Notes under the pieces: generated by a model
Told to the model about the DNA's origin: nothing
Database searches by the model: none
What the model saw: the letters and a program-made list of their open reading frames with translations, nothing else
Source of the DNA: Bacillus taeanensis
GTDB lineage: Bacteria > Bacillota > Bacilli > Bacillales > UBA6769
Direction: 5' to 3'
Length of the DNA stretch: 64,000 nucleotides
Assembly: GCF_003318295.1 (NCBI RefSeq)
Contig: NZ_QOCW01000009.1
Span: forward strand, 1-64,000
In this document: positions 46,774 to 56,554 of the stretch, piece by piece
Layout of the letters: each line of letters starts with the position of its first letter
Numbering within the stretch: position 1 is the first letter of the stretch
Position numbers and translations under genes: made by a program

Positions 46774-47640
46774 TTATTTTATCTCAATATATTCAAACAA
46801 AAAGGATTCTCCATTTCGATAAAAGCGCGGATCAAATACCCCTAAACGGTTGTCTTCGTTCACCACAACAACGAATGGACTCCACTTTGTTAATGTTTCA
46901 GCTTCAGGTTTTTCAGAAAAAAGTGGTTCAAGATCTGCTTCCTCATCCGAAAATAGCGTTGTATGTACTTCAAAGCCTTTCCATAAAGAAGCTAACGCAA
47001 TGTCCACTTCATTGCCGTTTTTTCCGATTACCGTATATTGAGTAGGAATGAAATCAGCAGATAATGCGACTTTTTCATAATCTGATTTTACATCGTTCCT
47101 AATGAACATTCCTTGAGCCGTTTGAATCATAATGTGCAGGACAATTGCGAGCCACGCCCAGCGGAAAATCTTTTGCGCTGAGTGCTTTGAAAAGCGCTTC
47201 AGTAAAAAAGAAACCAAAAAAATGAGCCAAATAACAAAATCAATAATAGGAATGGTCCCTAAAGTTAACCTTACATTAGAAAAAGGTTCTAAATAGCCTG
47301 TTCCCCATGCATTCAAAACATCAGACGTATTATGAATCGCAACTGCAAGCATAGCGATTAAAAAGTGACTGCGATGCTTTACTTTAAAGAAAAAGACCAC
47401 TAAAAGATAAATAATGATAGCCCAAATCGGCACAAGAAAGATCGAATGAGTAATCCCTCTATGCCACAGTTGATACAGTCCTTCATAATCCCAAAACTGC
47501 GAGATAACATCACTATCTGGAATTTGACTGCCGACAATGGTTGTAAATAGCAAGGCATTCTTTTCTCTTTTTGTTAAATTTTCTTTTTTCAACGCATGAT
47601 ATAAACCAACTCCAAACAGAGTGTGTGTAATACTATCCAC
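46774..47640 (-). CDS. YfhP/YdjM-type membrane-bound metal-dependent hydrolase
   Basis: 288 residues from GTG 47640 after GGTGGAGAGG. The N-terminal histidine motif MDSITHTLFGVGLYHALK, GSQIPDSDVISQF and LWHRGITHSIFLVP match the DUF457/YfhP family, with about four membrane helices. A soluble C-terminal domain ends the protein. Molecular function unproven; relatives occur near DNA-repair and spore genes. Confidence 0.85.
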   Translation of the reverse strand: MDSITHTLFGVGLYHALKKENLTKREKNALLFTTIVGSQIPDSDVISQFWDYEGLYQLWHRGITHSIFLVPIWAIIIYLLVVFFFKVKHRSHFLIAMLAVAIHNTSDVLNAWGTGYLEPFSNVRLTLGTIPIIDFVIWLIFLVSFLLKRFSKHSAQKIFRWAWLAIVLHIMIQTAQGMFIRNDVKSDYEKVALSADFIPTQYTVIGKNGNEVDIALASLWKGFEVHTTLFSDEEADLEPLFSEKPEAETLTKWSPFVVVVNEDNRLGVFDPRFYRNGESFLFEYIEIK

Positions 47641-47753
47641 TACCTCTCCACCTCCATCCTTTATGTACTTAACAGCATACAACAATCAAAGCATAATAAA
47701 AACTAACTAAACGTTTAAGCAGATCCAACTTATTCATTGCATGTTTACAAATA

Positions 47754-47792
47754 AAAAACCGATTCTCTTTTTATAAGTGAGAATCGGTTTTT
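47754..47792. terminator. Terminator-like hairpin downstream of the 32-aa gene
   Basis: 14-bp inverted repeat AAAAACCGATTCTC / GAGAATCGGTTTTT, 11-nt loop. It is 60 nt past the 32-aa gene stop on the minus strand. Confidence 0.75.
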
Positions 47793-47850
47793 GGATCACT
47801 TTGAAATTGTAGATAGAGCTTCACATTGAACACTCCTTACTATCTTTTCA

Positions 47851-47949
47851 TTACTTTTGTATTACTTTTATAAGTGCTTCACCGTATGCATCCATTGCTT
47901 TCCCATAAGAATTCGCTGCATCTGCAAGTAGTTTAATAATTTTTTTCAT
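47851..47949 (-). CDS. 32-aa peptide gene, possibly amphipathic or secreted peptide
   Basis: ATG 47949 with AAAGGGGCG upstream. The sequence MKKIIKLLADAANSYGKAMD continues AYGEALIKVIQK to TAA TGA. It is predicted to form an amphipathic helix with net positive charge, like short membrane-active or toxin-type peptides. A hairpin terminator follows. It is too short for usual gene calling. No family recognised. Confidence 0.5.
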   Translation of the reverse strand: MKKIIKLLADAANSYGKAMDAYGEALIKVIQK

Positions 47950-48176
47950 TATAATACGCCCCTTTCCAAGTTTGACGGCTTCATTATCATATAATTACAA
48001 TCTAATGACAATGCCAGTGAAAACGGGAACATTATCCATGTAAACGACAACATATACCTTGAAAGCGTCCATCATATATCTTTTTCTCATAATTTCGCTG
48101 TTTTTCTTTGATTTTTATGGATATTCATTTTGAAATACTTTTTAATACAAGAACGTTTTTACCACTAACAAAAAGA
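47950..48176. other. Intergenic region
   Basis: Upstream of the 32-aa gene and downstream of the RND gene terminator. AT-rich; it should hold the peptide gene's promoter, but no convincing -35/-10 pair was seen and no ORF is supported. Confidence 0.4.
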
Positions 48177-48196
48177 CCCAGCGAATTTTCGCTGGG
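48177..48196 (-). terminator. Terminator of the RND exporter gene
   Basis: CCCAGCGAA - TT - TTCGCTGGG stem, followed on the minus strand by TCTTTTTG. Confidence 0.85.
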
Positions 48197-48242
48197 TTAA
48201 ACTATTTGTGAAAGAGAATCTTTTGAACCCGGTTTCTCCTCT

Positions 48243-51200
48243 TTATCCTACGATATCATGTTCTGAAGCATTAGTTTGTGCGATTCTCTGTTTCTTTGAT
48301 TTTTTAAAGTGCAGCAATTCATAGATCACTGGGATAACGACCAATGTTAACAACGTAGAAACTGCTAAACCGCCAATTACGACAATTGCTAAGCTTTGCG
48401 AAACAAGGCTGCCCATTTCAGCTTTTTTGAACAATAATGGCAGCATCGCGCAAATTGTTGCGGTCGCAGTCATTAAAATCGGCCTCATCCGGGTACCAGC
48501 CGCTTCTAAAATAGCGTCACGCATAATCATCGTTTCTTCATTTTGCTTTACCCGGTCAATTAATACAATCGCATTTGTAACAACAATTCCAATCAGCATT
48601 AATGCACCAAGCAGGGCTGTGAGATCAACAGGAATTTGACTGACTAATAATCCAAGGATCGCCCCAATTGCTGCAAGTGGTAATGAGAATAGAATTGCAA
48701 TTGGCGCTCGTAATGTCTTAAATGTGATGACCATTATTAAGTATACAATTCCAATCGATGCACCCATTGTGAGGAATAAGTCTGTAAAATCATCAGCTTG
48801 CTGAACAGATGCTCCTCCAACAAACACTTCTACATTATCAGGTAGTTCCATACCTTCTCCAGGTTTTGTTCCATGAATCTTCTTATTGATTTCCTCAGAC
48901 ACAATCGAAAGCTGCTTCGGATCAACTGCAGCGGTTACTCTTATATAAGGCTCCCCATCTTTATGAAGAATTTGTGTTGCTTTATTTTCTAATTCAAGCG
49001 CTGCAGCAGAGGTAATGGGTACTACTCCCTGTGCTGTTGTAATCATTATGTCTTCTAAGTCTTTAGCTGATTTAGGATCTAAAACTGGTTCTAAAAATAC
49101 CGGTGTATCTGTTCCGTCAAGCGTAACATTTCCAATCGGCATGCGGTTAAGCATCATACCAAGCTGTCCGGTTACCTCTCCTGGATTAACAACTTTTGGA
49201 TCAACAGTAAACGTATAAACTGGCTTTTTCTCTTCTAAGTTCGTCTCTACCTTTTCAATGTCTTCAATATCTTTTATGACATCTTCAATATCAATCGCCG
49301 TTTTCTCAATCACATCAATTTGATCACCAATTACATCTATTGTAATTGAAGTGGAACTTGCTCCTGTTAGAGAACCTGAACCTGCAGTTAATACAGCATT
49401 TGGATAGCGATCCTTCTGCTTATTTACTTTTTCAATAAAACTTTCGGCATCCGCCCCTTTTTCCATAACAATCGTATAGTTCGCCTTAGTAGGAGATTCT
49501 ACTGCACCATATTGAGCAGCATCAGGGCTGTTTCCTAATTGTGTGTAAACCGCTTTTGGTCCATCCTGCGCTAATGAAAACTTTTCCAACTGCAAAGCAT
49601 TATCACGCACTTCATCAATTGGTATTTCATTTGGATAATCTAACGAAACCATCACAAGTTCTGCATCGGAGCTGTCGATTGCACCTTTAGGCATTGCAAA
49701 ATAGACACCAATTGAACCAAAAAATAGTACTGCAGATGTAAGTAAAATGACCCATTTATGATTCAATGACCAACGGAGCATGTTAACAAAGCGCTTTGGT
49801 GTTTTATGCTCTGGCAGTTTTGCATTTTTTAACAGTCCTGCACTCATTAACGGGACTACTGTAAGAGCTACGACTAATGATGATAATAAGGAATATGTAA
49901 CAGTTAGCGCAAACGGCATTAAGAAATCTTTTAATCCAGCTCCCACTAGTCCAAGCGGCAAGAATACTGCAACAGTTGTAAGTGTTGAAGAGGTAATGGC
50001 TGCTGCCACCTCTTTTGCTGCATCAATAATGAGTTTGATTGAAAATTTCTCATGCTGCATTTTACGGAAAATATTTTCAATAACTACGATACTATCATCT
50101 ACTAAACGACCGACGGCTACTGCAACCCCACCAATTGTTAGGACGTTTAGTGTAATGCCTGATTGTGCTAGTAAAAATAATGTAAAGCATAAAGATAATG
50201 GAATTGAAACAATCGTAATAAATGTTGAACGAACATTTCTTAAAAAAAGCATAATGACAATGGTAGCAAATAATGCACCAAGCAATACTTCTTTAATCAT
50301 ACTATTCACTGAATTCACAATCATATCTGCTGTTGCAAAGAATACACTTACATTCACATTCTCGTATTTCTTTGATAATTCTTCTGCTTGATTCTTTACT
50401 TCTTTAACGATGGAAACAGCATTTGAATTGCTGTCCTTTGTAATGATGGCAATTAATGCATCTTCACCATCAATACGGGTAAGGTTCCCTTCAGGATCTG
50501 CCTTTTGAACAGAAGCTACATCGCCAAGCGTTACATTAGATGCAACCGGTAAATTCTTAAGATCTTCAAGACTATTAAGAGTACTGACAACTTTTATATT
50601 ACTTGCTTTTCCATCAATCGTTTTCTGACCTACTGCGGCTGCAATATTTTGACCTTCTAATGCACCTAAAACAGCTTGCGCAGGAAGCTTGTATTGTGCT
50701 AACTTCTCTTGATCAAGCTCCACTGAAATTTCACTTCCCGTTCTACCATACATAGCGACACTGCCGATACCTTTAATATCCTTAAAAACAGGAAGTAATT
50801 TTTCTTCTGCAAGCTTAATATTTTCTTTTGTGATTCCATCTTTAAACGTCATCGAAATATCTGCAATTGGAATCATGTTCGTATTAAGCTGAACAACAAT
50901 CGGTTTGTTCGTTCCCTCTGGAAGCTGTATGCTATCAAGCGCTTCCTGCACATCAGCCTTTGCCTGCTTCATATCTGTCTCTGCTTCAAAGAAGATATCG
51001 ACCTTAGAGAACCCGTCTCCTGTTGTTGAAAAAATCTCTCGCTTCCCTTTTACAGAAGCAACAGACTTCTCCATTGGAGTTGTAACAGTATCAGCCATTG
51101 TTTCTACATCTGTACCTTGGCCTAGGACAACTACAGAAACTTGCGGATTATCTGCAGCAGGCAAAAACTCCATTGGTAAAACAAAGTAACTTACGACTCC

Positions 51201-51275
51201 CATAATTAACACAAGTATAGTCGTAAGAATGACCGCAGCCTTATTTTTAAAAGACCATTTCGTTAACCATGTCAT
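48243..51275 (-). CDS. RND-family efflux pump (SwrC/YerP-like)
   Basis: 1010 residues, the usual size for HAE1/AcrB-family inner-membrane pumps. N-terminal helix VILTTILVLIMGVVSYFVLP is followed by the first porter region. TM4 carries the proton-relay aspartates in GGVAVAVGRLVDDSIVVIEN. The second half repeats the layout (TALLGALMLIGIVVTNAIVL, FKTLRAPIAILFSLPLAAIG). SwrC of B. subtilis exports surfactin and supports swarming; the substrate here is not known. No linked adaptor protein or TetR regulator is present. Confidence 0.93.
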   Translation of the reverse strand: MTWLTKWSFKNKAAVILTTILVLIMGVVSYFVLPMEFLPAADNPQVSVVVLGQGTDVETMADTVTTPMEKSVASVKGKREIFSTTGDGFSKVDIFFEAETDMKQAKADVQEALDSIQLPEGTNKPIVVQLNTNMIPIADISMTFKDGITKENIKLAEEKLLPVFKDIKGIGSVAMYGRTGSEISVELDQEKLAQYKLPAQAVLGALEGQNIAAAVGQKTIDGKASNIKVVSTLNSLEDLKNLPVASNVTLGDVASVQKADPEGNLTRIDGEDALIAIITKDSNSNAVSIVKEVKNQAEELSKKYENVNVSVFFATADMIVNSVNSMIKEVLLGALFATIVIMLFLRNVRSTFITIVSIPLSLCFTLFLLAQSGITLNVLTIGGVAVAVGRLVDDSIVVIENIFRKMQHEKFSIKLIIDAAKEVAAAITSSTLTTVAVFLPLGLVGAGLKDFLMPFALTVTYSLLSSLVVALTVVPLMSAGLLKNAKLPEHKTPKRFVNMLRWSLNHKWVILLTSAVLFFGSIGVYFAMPKGAIDSSDAELVMVSLDYPNEIPIDEVRDNALQLEKFSLAQDGPKAVYTQLGNSPDAAQYGAVESPTKANYTIVMEKGADAESFIEKVNKQKDRYPNAVLTAGSGSLTGASSTSITIDVIGDQIDVIEKTAIDIEDVIKDIEDIEKVETNLEEKKPVYTFTVDPKVVNPGEVTGQLGMMLNRMPIGNVTLDGTDTPVFLEPVLDPKSAKDLEDIMITTAQGVVPITSAAALELENKATQILHKDGEPYIRVTAAVDPKQLSIVSEEINKKIHGTKPGEGMELPDNVEVFVGGASVQQADDFTDLFLTMGASIGIVYLIMVITFKTLRAPIAILFSLPLAAIGAILGLLVSQIPVDLTALLGALMLIGIVVTNAIVLIDRVKQNEETMIMRDAILEAAGTRMRPILMTATATICAMLPLLFKKAEMGSLVSQSLAIVVIGGLAVSTLLTLVVIPVIYELLHFKKSKKQRIAQTNASEHDIVG

Positions 51276-51655
51276 ATTCAGTTTTCTCCCTTCATGTCTA
51301 GAGTTTTAAAGAAAAGATAATGAGATTCTATGTAGTAAATTTCTGTGGTTGAATAGGGTTAAGGAGTACGGTTAGAGGCGTAGTATAAAACTAGAAAACT
51401 ACAGAATAGTTCTTACACACTATTACCTAATTTAACCAAAGTTGATTATACTCCTTATGTTTTTATAAGTAAATTCTTTTTTTGTTAAATATTTGTAAAT
51501 GTTATGTTAAGGAATTTCCATTTAAGCAGTCCAAAAAATCACTCTAGTTCAAGGTCTAAAATTAGCATGGTTATTCATACTATGTACAAACTTGCCTTAA
51601 AATTCGATATGAACACGGTTTCTCTAAATTAATCAACTGAAAAGGAGTGTTGAGT
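51276..51655. other. Intergenic region upstream of the RND gene
   Basis: AT-rich. It should hold the RND promoter (minus) and that of the small gene at 51656 (plus). No operator, repeat or extra ORF could be supported. Confidence 0.4.
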
Positions 51656-51835
51656 TTGAAGAGATCTAAGTTCATCAATCAAAAATCGAACAAAAAGAAT
51701 AAATTAACATTTGAAAGATCCGAGGAAGTACTGTATTCAAAGGTTAACAGAGAGAAAAAAGGACTGGATGACTACATTAAAACCCTAACCTTTCTTGAAG
51801 GAAATGAAATGATTTATATGATGTATCTCAAATGA
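51656..51835 (+). CDS. Small hypothetical basic protein (59 aa)
   Basis: TTG 51656 eight nt after AAAGGAG; the first residues are MKRSKFINQKSNKKNKLTFE. Strongly basic N-terminus, then a helical segment DDYIKTLTFLEGNEMIYMMY. No family recognised. Confidence 0.5.
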   Translation: MKRSKFINQKSNKKNKLTFERSEEVLYSKVNREKKGLDDYIKTLTFLEGNEMIYMMYLK

Positions 51836-52047
51836 AAGGCAAGCAGCGTACCATTCCTTGTATCTATCACGTTGGAAAGCCTATACATACAAGCAGCCTT
51901 CCGCCATGTTAACATCCGTCTTCTTTGCTGCGAAAATTTAAATATCGATTCAAAATAATTATTCACCTAATAACATCAAGCAGAAATGACAGTTCTGCCC
52001 ATTTCAGCATAAGCTGTAAAAACAATTGAAAAGGAATGGTGTTCTTT

Positions 52048-52674
52048 ATGGTGATGGATCAGTCTAAGTTCCCTGTATACATCCAAACCGTTTCACATAT
52101 AACACCAAATTTACAGCTTTATTATCCAAAAATTATCGGCATGCAAAACCAACATGTTCAAGAAAAAATGAATCATACAATTATGAACCAAGTGCATCAA
52201 TTAATCAACATGCAAAGAAAGGTTCAAATACAAGGTAAGACAGAAATGACAGGTTTTTATGAAATAAAGTCAAATGAACGAGGCGTACTCAGTTTGCTGC
52301 AGAGCAATTATGCTTATACTCCTCCGATGGCGCATGGAATGACATATGCGAAATCATTAACATTTTCCGTTTTAACAGGTAAAAATTATCACTTAAGCAA
52401 GCTTTTTAAACCAAACAGCAGCTATGTTAAAGTGATTTCTGACCTTATTAGAGCACAAATTAAAGAGCGGAATATCCCTTTACTCGGTGAATTTAAAGGC
52501 ATTAAACCGAATCAAGATTTTTATATTGCTGATAAAGCATTGGTTATTTATTTTCAGCTTTATGAGATTACCCCTTATTATGTTGGGTTTCCGATGTTTC
52601 CGATTTCGGTTTATAAACTGCAGGATTTAATAATGGAGGATAGTCCTTTAGGGAAAATGTTAGCGGATATATAA
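52048..52674 (+). CDS. DUF4163/DUF3298-like protein
   Basis: 208 residues from ATG 52048, six nt after GGAATGGTG. No signal peptide. Features of the DUF4163-DUF3298 pair: VYIQTVSHITPNLQLYYPKI at the N-terminus, SLTFSVLTGKNYHLSKLFKP in the middle, and FYIADKALVIYFQLYEITPY with a PMFPISVYKL close. Related to the extracytoplasmic part of RsiV, but here it is a stand-alone protein of unknown role. Confidence 0.7.
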   Translation: MVMDQSKFPVYIQTVSHITPNLQLYYPKIIGMQNQHVQEKMNHTIMNQVHQLINMQRKVQIQGKTEMTGFYEIKSNERGVLSLLQSNYAYTPPMAHGMTYAKSLTFSVLTGKNYHLSKLFKPNSSYVKVISDLIRAQIKERNIPLLGEFKGIKPNQDFYIADKALVIYFQLYEITPYYVGFPMFPISVYKLQDLIMEDSPLGKMLADI

Positions 52675-52699
52675 ATGGCTCTTTAATGTTTAAAATATG

Positions 52700-52748
52700 A
52701 AATGACGAGCAAAAGATATCAACAGGAAATCTAATGCTCGCCATTTTT
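52700..52748 (+). terminator. Terminator after the DUF3298-like gene
   Basis: Imperfect inverted repeat AATGACGAGCA / TGCTCGCCATT followed by a T-run. It may also serve the convergent CE4 gene. Confidence 0.65.
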
Positions 52749-52753
52749 TATTT

Positions 52754-53458
52754 TTATTTTCCGCTATTTTGAAGCTCGTTAACTGTCACAAATTGATACC
52801 CTTTTTTTGATAAAGTCTCTAAAATACCTTCAATGGTTTTTAGTTCATTCCCTGTATCATCGTACATCGGATGCAGCAAAATAATTGATCCTGGTTTAAC
52901 CTTTTCATTTACATAGTTTACTTTGTCAGAAACAGAAGAATAATACGTGTCAGGTTCAAGGCTCCACATAATTGTTTTGATGTGATGCTTTTTTAAATAA
53001 TATGGTAAAGCAATAAGTTTCTTTCCATTTGGCGGTCGAAAGTCTATTTCCCCTTCATAACCTGTTTCGCGAATCAACTCGTTCGTCATTTCAATTTCCT
53101 GTTCAATAAATGATGGTTTTTTAAAAATCATTCGCTGATGGGAAAAGGTATGATTTCCGATTTGGTGACCAGCTGCCGCAACCTCTTCTCCTACCTGTAA
53201 ATTCTCCTTCAATTCATTTCCAATCACAAAAAAAGTAGCCTTTGCATGATATTTCTCTAAAAGAGGCAATATTTCACGCACAATTTCTGTCGGCCCATCA
53301 TCAAACGTTAAGGCGACAACTTTTTCGTTTGTGTCTATCTGACTCGTTAAACCTCCAAACAACTGATACGTTCTTGCATTCATTAATTGATAGGTACCAT
53401 ATAAAGAAAAACAAATAATAACTAGTAGGACTCCAAGTGTAATAATTCTTTTTTTCAT
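52754..53458 (-). CDS. Membrane-anchored CE4 polysaccharide deacetylase
   Basis: 234 residues. An N-terminal signal anchor (IITLGVLLVIICFSLYGTYQ) is followed by a NodB domain: VALTFDDGPTEIVREI (motif 1), GHQIGNHTFSHQRMI (motif 2), FRPPNGKKLIALPYYL (motif 3), IMWSLEPDTY and SIILLHPMYDDTG (motif 5). It is probably extracellular and acts on peptidoglycan or a wall polymer. It is a normal-length comparison for the UGA-containing CE4 gene at 45.8 kb. Confidence 0.9.
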   Translation of the reverse strand: MKKRIITLGVLLVIICFSLYGTYQLMNARTYQLFGGLTSQIDTNEKVVALTFDDGPTEIVREILPLLEKYHAKATFFVIGNELKENLQVGEEVAAAGHQIGNHTFSHQRMIFKKPSFIEQEIEMTNELIRETGYEGEIDFRPPNGKKLIALPYYLKKHHIKTIMWSLEPDTYYSSVSDKVNYVNEKVKPGSIILLHPMYDDTGNELKTIEGILETLSKKGYQFVTVNELQNSGK

Positions 53459-53491
53459 AAATTAACCTCACATTTATTATATAAATATTAT

Positions 53492-53920
53492 TTACTCACA
53501 ATGATTGCTTTCATAATGTTTTCCTTCATCAGGAAATTCCCCTTCAGGAGGAGTCCAAACAGTTTGGCAAATCTGATTTTCATTCACGACTAAATACGTA
53601 TATACCCATCCTTTTTCATTTTTAAATCTAACTTCTAAATGATAAGGATTATACTGCCTACCTTCTCTTCGTCTAATATCCCATTGTTCACCTGAATATT
53701 TTTCTTCCAAATATTCGTTTAACAGCTCTGTTTTTACAGATACTTGATAAGCGAACCAAAAGGGACGAACAGCAAAAAACAAAAGGACGATTACAGCAGC
53801 TAAACAAGCAATTATAAAGCCTGTTTTCTTAAACCTTTTTGGCAGCATCAGTGCAGTAATAAAAAGCGTAATAATAGCTGCAGCTGACATTATTATTTCT
53901 ATAAATGTAATCAGATGCAT
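53492..53920 (-). CDS. Hypothetical membrane protein (142 aa)
   Basis: ATG 53920 after GGAGAGTGG. Two predicted N-terminal helices (ITFIEIIMSAAAIITLFITA, GFIIACLAAVIVLLFFAVRP), then a soluble domain with NPYHLEVRFKNEKGWVYTYL. No family recognised. Confidence 0.6.
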   Translation of the reverse strand: MHLITFIEIIMSAAAIITLFITALMLPKRFKKTGFIIACLAAVIVLLFFAVRPFWFAYQVSVKTELLNEYLEEKYSGEQWDIRRREGRQYNPYHLEVRFKNEKGWVYTYLVVNENQICQTVWTPPEGEFPDEGKHYESNHCE

Positions 53921-54022
53921 CCACTCTCCCCTTTTACCAGATTGATTTAACAGATAAATCACTTATTTTTGATGTTATATATTAACCTTACCATACTTTG
54001 GCATGTTACTAGTCGCAATATA

Positions 54023-54054
54023 AATAAGACGATTGCTGCAGCAATCGTCTTATT
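54023..54054. terminator. Terminator downstream of leuA
   Basis: Perfect 32-bp palindrome: 16-nt arm AATAAGACGATTGCTG and its exact reverse complement. It lies between leuA and the 142-aa membrane gene, both leftward. Confidence 0.85.
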
Positions 54055-54085
54055 CGTTATACTTTTAAAATATAAGCTTTTGAAA

Positions 54086-55789
54086 TTACTTATTCGTTAC
54101 CGAAACGCCTTCTTCAACTGGAATTCCTTCGCTCACAACCATTTTGTTCACTGCACTAAACAATGCTTTAACTGAAGAAGTCATAATGTCAACGTCAATT
54201 CCACAGCCCCAATGCACAGTACCATCTTGAGCAGTTAAACCGATATAAGAGACCGCTTTTGATGCCGAACCTGTTTCAAGGGCATGTTCCTTATAAACTA
54301 AATCTTTATAAGAAATACCAAATTTATCTTGAAGTGCACTGCTGATTGCGTCGAGTCTACCATTTCCTGCACCTGTAAGTTCTTGAACATTACCATTGAT
54401 TCCGATCTTTACAATTGTTTGATACCCTTCATCCCCAGTAAATTTGTAGTTAATAAATTCAACTGGCTCTTTAATATTAACGTAATCCTCCATGAAAATA
54501 TTATAAATTTCTTCTGGCAGTAATTCTTTATGAAGACGATCGGATACGTCTTTAACCACATAGCCGAAGCTTTCACGCATTTGCGCTGGAAGATCAAGAC
54601 CATACTGCTGTTCAAGTAAATAACCGATACCGCCTTTACCTGACTGGCTGTTAATGCGGATCACATCTGCTTCATATTCTCTGCCAATATCTTTTGGATC
54701 AATTAATAAATAAGGAACCGTCCAATCCTTAGTGTTCTTTTCTTCTCGCCACTTCATACCTTTTGCAATCGCATCTTGGTGTGAACCTGAGAATGCAGCA
54801 AAAACAAGTTTTCCGGCATATGGCTGTCTTTCATTAACCTTCATTCTTGTGACTCGTTCATAAACTGAGACAATTTCAGGTAGATTTTCAAAATTAAGCT
54901 TCGGATCAACACCGTGTGAGAACATATTTAAAGCAAGCGTTACAATATCAACGTTACCAGTACGCTCTCCATTTCCAAACAATGTTCCTTCAATTCGCTG
55001 ACCTCCCGCAAGCATACCAAGTTCAGCGTCTGCCACACCGCTTCCTCTGTCATTATGTGGATGCAGTGATACAATCACGTTTTCTCTATAGTTTAAATGA
55101 TCACTCATATATTCAATTTGACTTGCATAAACGTGCGGCATTGACATCGATACTGTCGCTGGTAAGTTAATAATGACTTTATTGTCAGCTGTCGGCTGCC
55201 ATACATTAAGCACTTCATTACAAATATCAAGCGCAAAATCAATTTCTGTTCCTGTAAAGCTTTCTGGTGAATATTGAAACTTAAAGTTCCCTTCCGTTTC
55301 AGCTGCATATTTTTTAAGAAGTTTTGCACCTGTTACGGCAATATCAATAATTTCTTCTTTTGACTTTTTAAATACCTGCTCACGCTGTGCCACTGATGTA
55401 GAGTTGTATAAATGGACAACTGCATTTTTCGCACCTTTTAGTGATTCAAATGTCTTTTTGATAATATGTTCTCTTGACTGTGTTAACACTTGAATGGTGA
55501 CATCATCTGGAATTAAATTCTGCTCAATTAATGTACGCAAAAACACATATTCTGTTTCGGATGCCGCTGGAAAACCAACTTCAATTTCTTTAAAACCTAC
55601 TTCTACAAGCACTTGAAAAAACTCTAATTTCTCCTCTAAACTCATCGGAATGACTAATGCTTGGTTTCCATCGCGAAGATCGACACTGCACCATGTAGGA
55701 GCCTCAGTAATATACTCTTTTTCCGTCCATTTCATGCTCTTCGCTGGAGGCATAAAGTAACCTCTCGAATACTTTTCAACATTTTTCAT
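54086..55789 (-). CDS. leuA: 2-isopropylmalate synthase, long (type 2) form
   Basis: 567 residues from ATG 55789. The catalytic TIM barrel has TWCSVDLRDGNQALVIPMSL (metal/substrate), EIEVGFPAASETEY, and SLHPHNDRGSGVADAELGML with the metal histidines; GTLFGNGERTGNVD follows. The C-terminal regulatory LeuA domain gives leucine feedback. The catalytic reaction is acetyl-CoA plus 2-oxoisovalerate to 2-isopropylmalate. This long, yeast/actinobacteria-type form is unlike the usual ~515-residue Bacillus LeuA and stands alone, away from a leuBCD operon. It is controlled by a leucine T-box. Confidence 0.94.
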   Translation of the reverse strand: MKNVEKYSRGYFMPPAKSMKWTEKEYITEAPTWCSVDLRDGNQALVIPMSLEEKLEFFQVLVEVGFKEIEVGFPAASETEYVFLRTLIEQNLIPDDVTIQVLTQSREHIIKKTFESLKGAKNAVVHLYNSTSVAQREQVFKKSKEEIIDIAVTGAKLLKKYAAETEGNFKFQYSPESFTGTEIDFALDICNEVLNVWQPTADNKVIINLPATVSMSMPHVYASQIEYMSDHLNYRENVIVSLHPHNDRGSGVADAELGMLAGGQRIEGTLFGNGERTGNVDIVTLALNMFSHGVDPKLNFENLPEIVSVYERVTRMKVNERQPYAGKLVFAAFSGSHQDAIAKGMKWREEKNTKDWTVPYLLIDPKDIGREYEADVIRINSQSGKGGIGYLLEQQYGLDLPAQMRESFGYVVKDVSDRLHKELLPEEIYNIFMEDYVNIKEPVEFINYKFTGDEGYQTIVKIGINGNVQELTGAGNGRLDAISSALQDKFGISYKDLVYKEHALETGSASKAVSYIGLTAQDGTVHWGCGIDVDIMTSSVKALFSAVNKMVVSEGIPVEEGVSVTNK

Positions 55790-55824
55790 TTTACAACCCC
55801 ACCCTTTTATAAATTCTACTTTTT

Positions 55825-56065
55825 CGCCTAATATAAAAAAGCCTATCATCTCCTAAGAGACGACAGGCTTTGCCTACGTGGTACCACTCTTTTTAATTCG
55901 TTTTAAAACAAAACGAATTCACTCGATAACTTGATTACGGTCGTTAACCGTTAAGGCCTACATTTCAGCCTTACCACTCATGGGCGAGTTCAGGCATTTA
56001 TTGACTGTCTTTCACCAACCGACAGCTCTCTAAACAATAAATTTTCCTTACTACTCCCAATCACT
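55825..56065 (-). promoter_or_regulatory. T-box riboswitch (leucine) upstream of leuA
   Basis: On the minus strand the T-box motif AGAGTGGTACCACG (~55897-55884) precedes the GC-rich terminator AGCCTGTCGTCTCTT / AGGAGATGATAGGCT with a T6 run (~55873-55835). Upstream, Stem I contains GAACTCGCCC, giving a CTC (Leu) specifier. Uncharged tRNA-Leu would favour antitermination. Confidence 0.9.
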
Positions 56066-56248
56066 GTGTTTTCATTATTTTTAAAATTGTCTTTATTTTA
56101 TTATTTATTCTATCGTCAGTCAACCCATGATTTACTATTTTTTTAGAAATCATTAAAAATGCTATCACTTCTTCATAAGAAGCCCTTATATTACTTCTTT
56201 TACCATCACTATCGCTCAAGTAAATAAAAAATGAACCTAGTACTGTAA

Positions 56249-56476
56249 TTAGATCCTCTTTTTTACATCTTCTCTTATTGATTCAATAAGCTGATCTGAT
56301 AAATTTACTGGAAGAGATGTGTTGTTTTCAAAAATCCAAGTATTGAGAATTTCAAGATCAGCTTTATTAAAGGTAATGCTGTAACCTCTGTTATGATGAG
56401 TAAAATCAGCTGTTACTGTTTCCTGGCCAGCAAAACCGTCATCAATAATCATGTTCGTTATTTCATATGATTTCAC
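56249..56476 (-). CDS. Small hypothetical protein (75 aa)
   Basis: Begins MKSYEITNMIIDDGFAGQET; RBS AAAGGAG upstream. Mixed alpha/beta pattern, no motif or family recognised. Confidence 0.6.
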   Translation of the reverse strand: MKSYEITNMIIDDGFAGQETVTADFTHHNRGYSITFNKADLEILNTWIFENNTSLPVNLSDQLIESIREDVKKRI

Positions 56477-56554
56477 GAGCTAAACTCCTTTTTATCTTTC
56501 ATTATGTATATAGAATTAACGTTATTTTATGATACATCATTCAGCATTATACGC

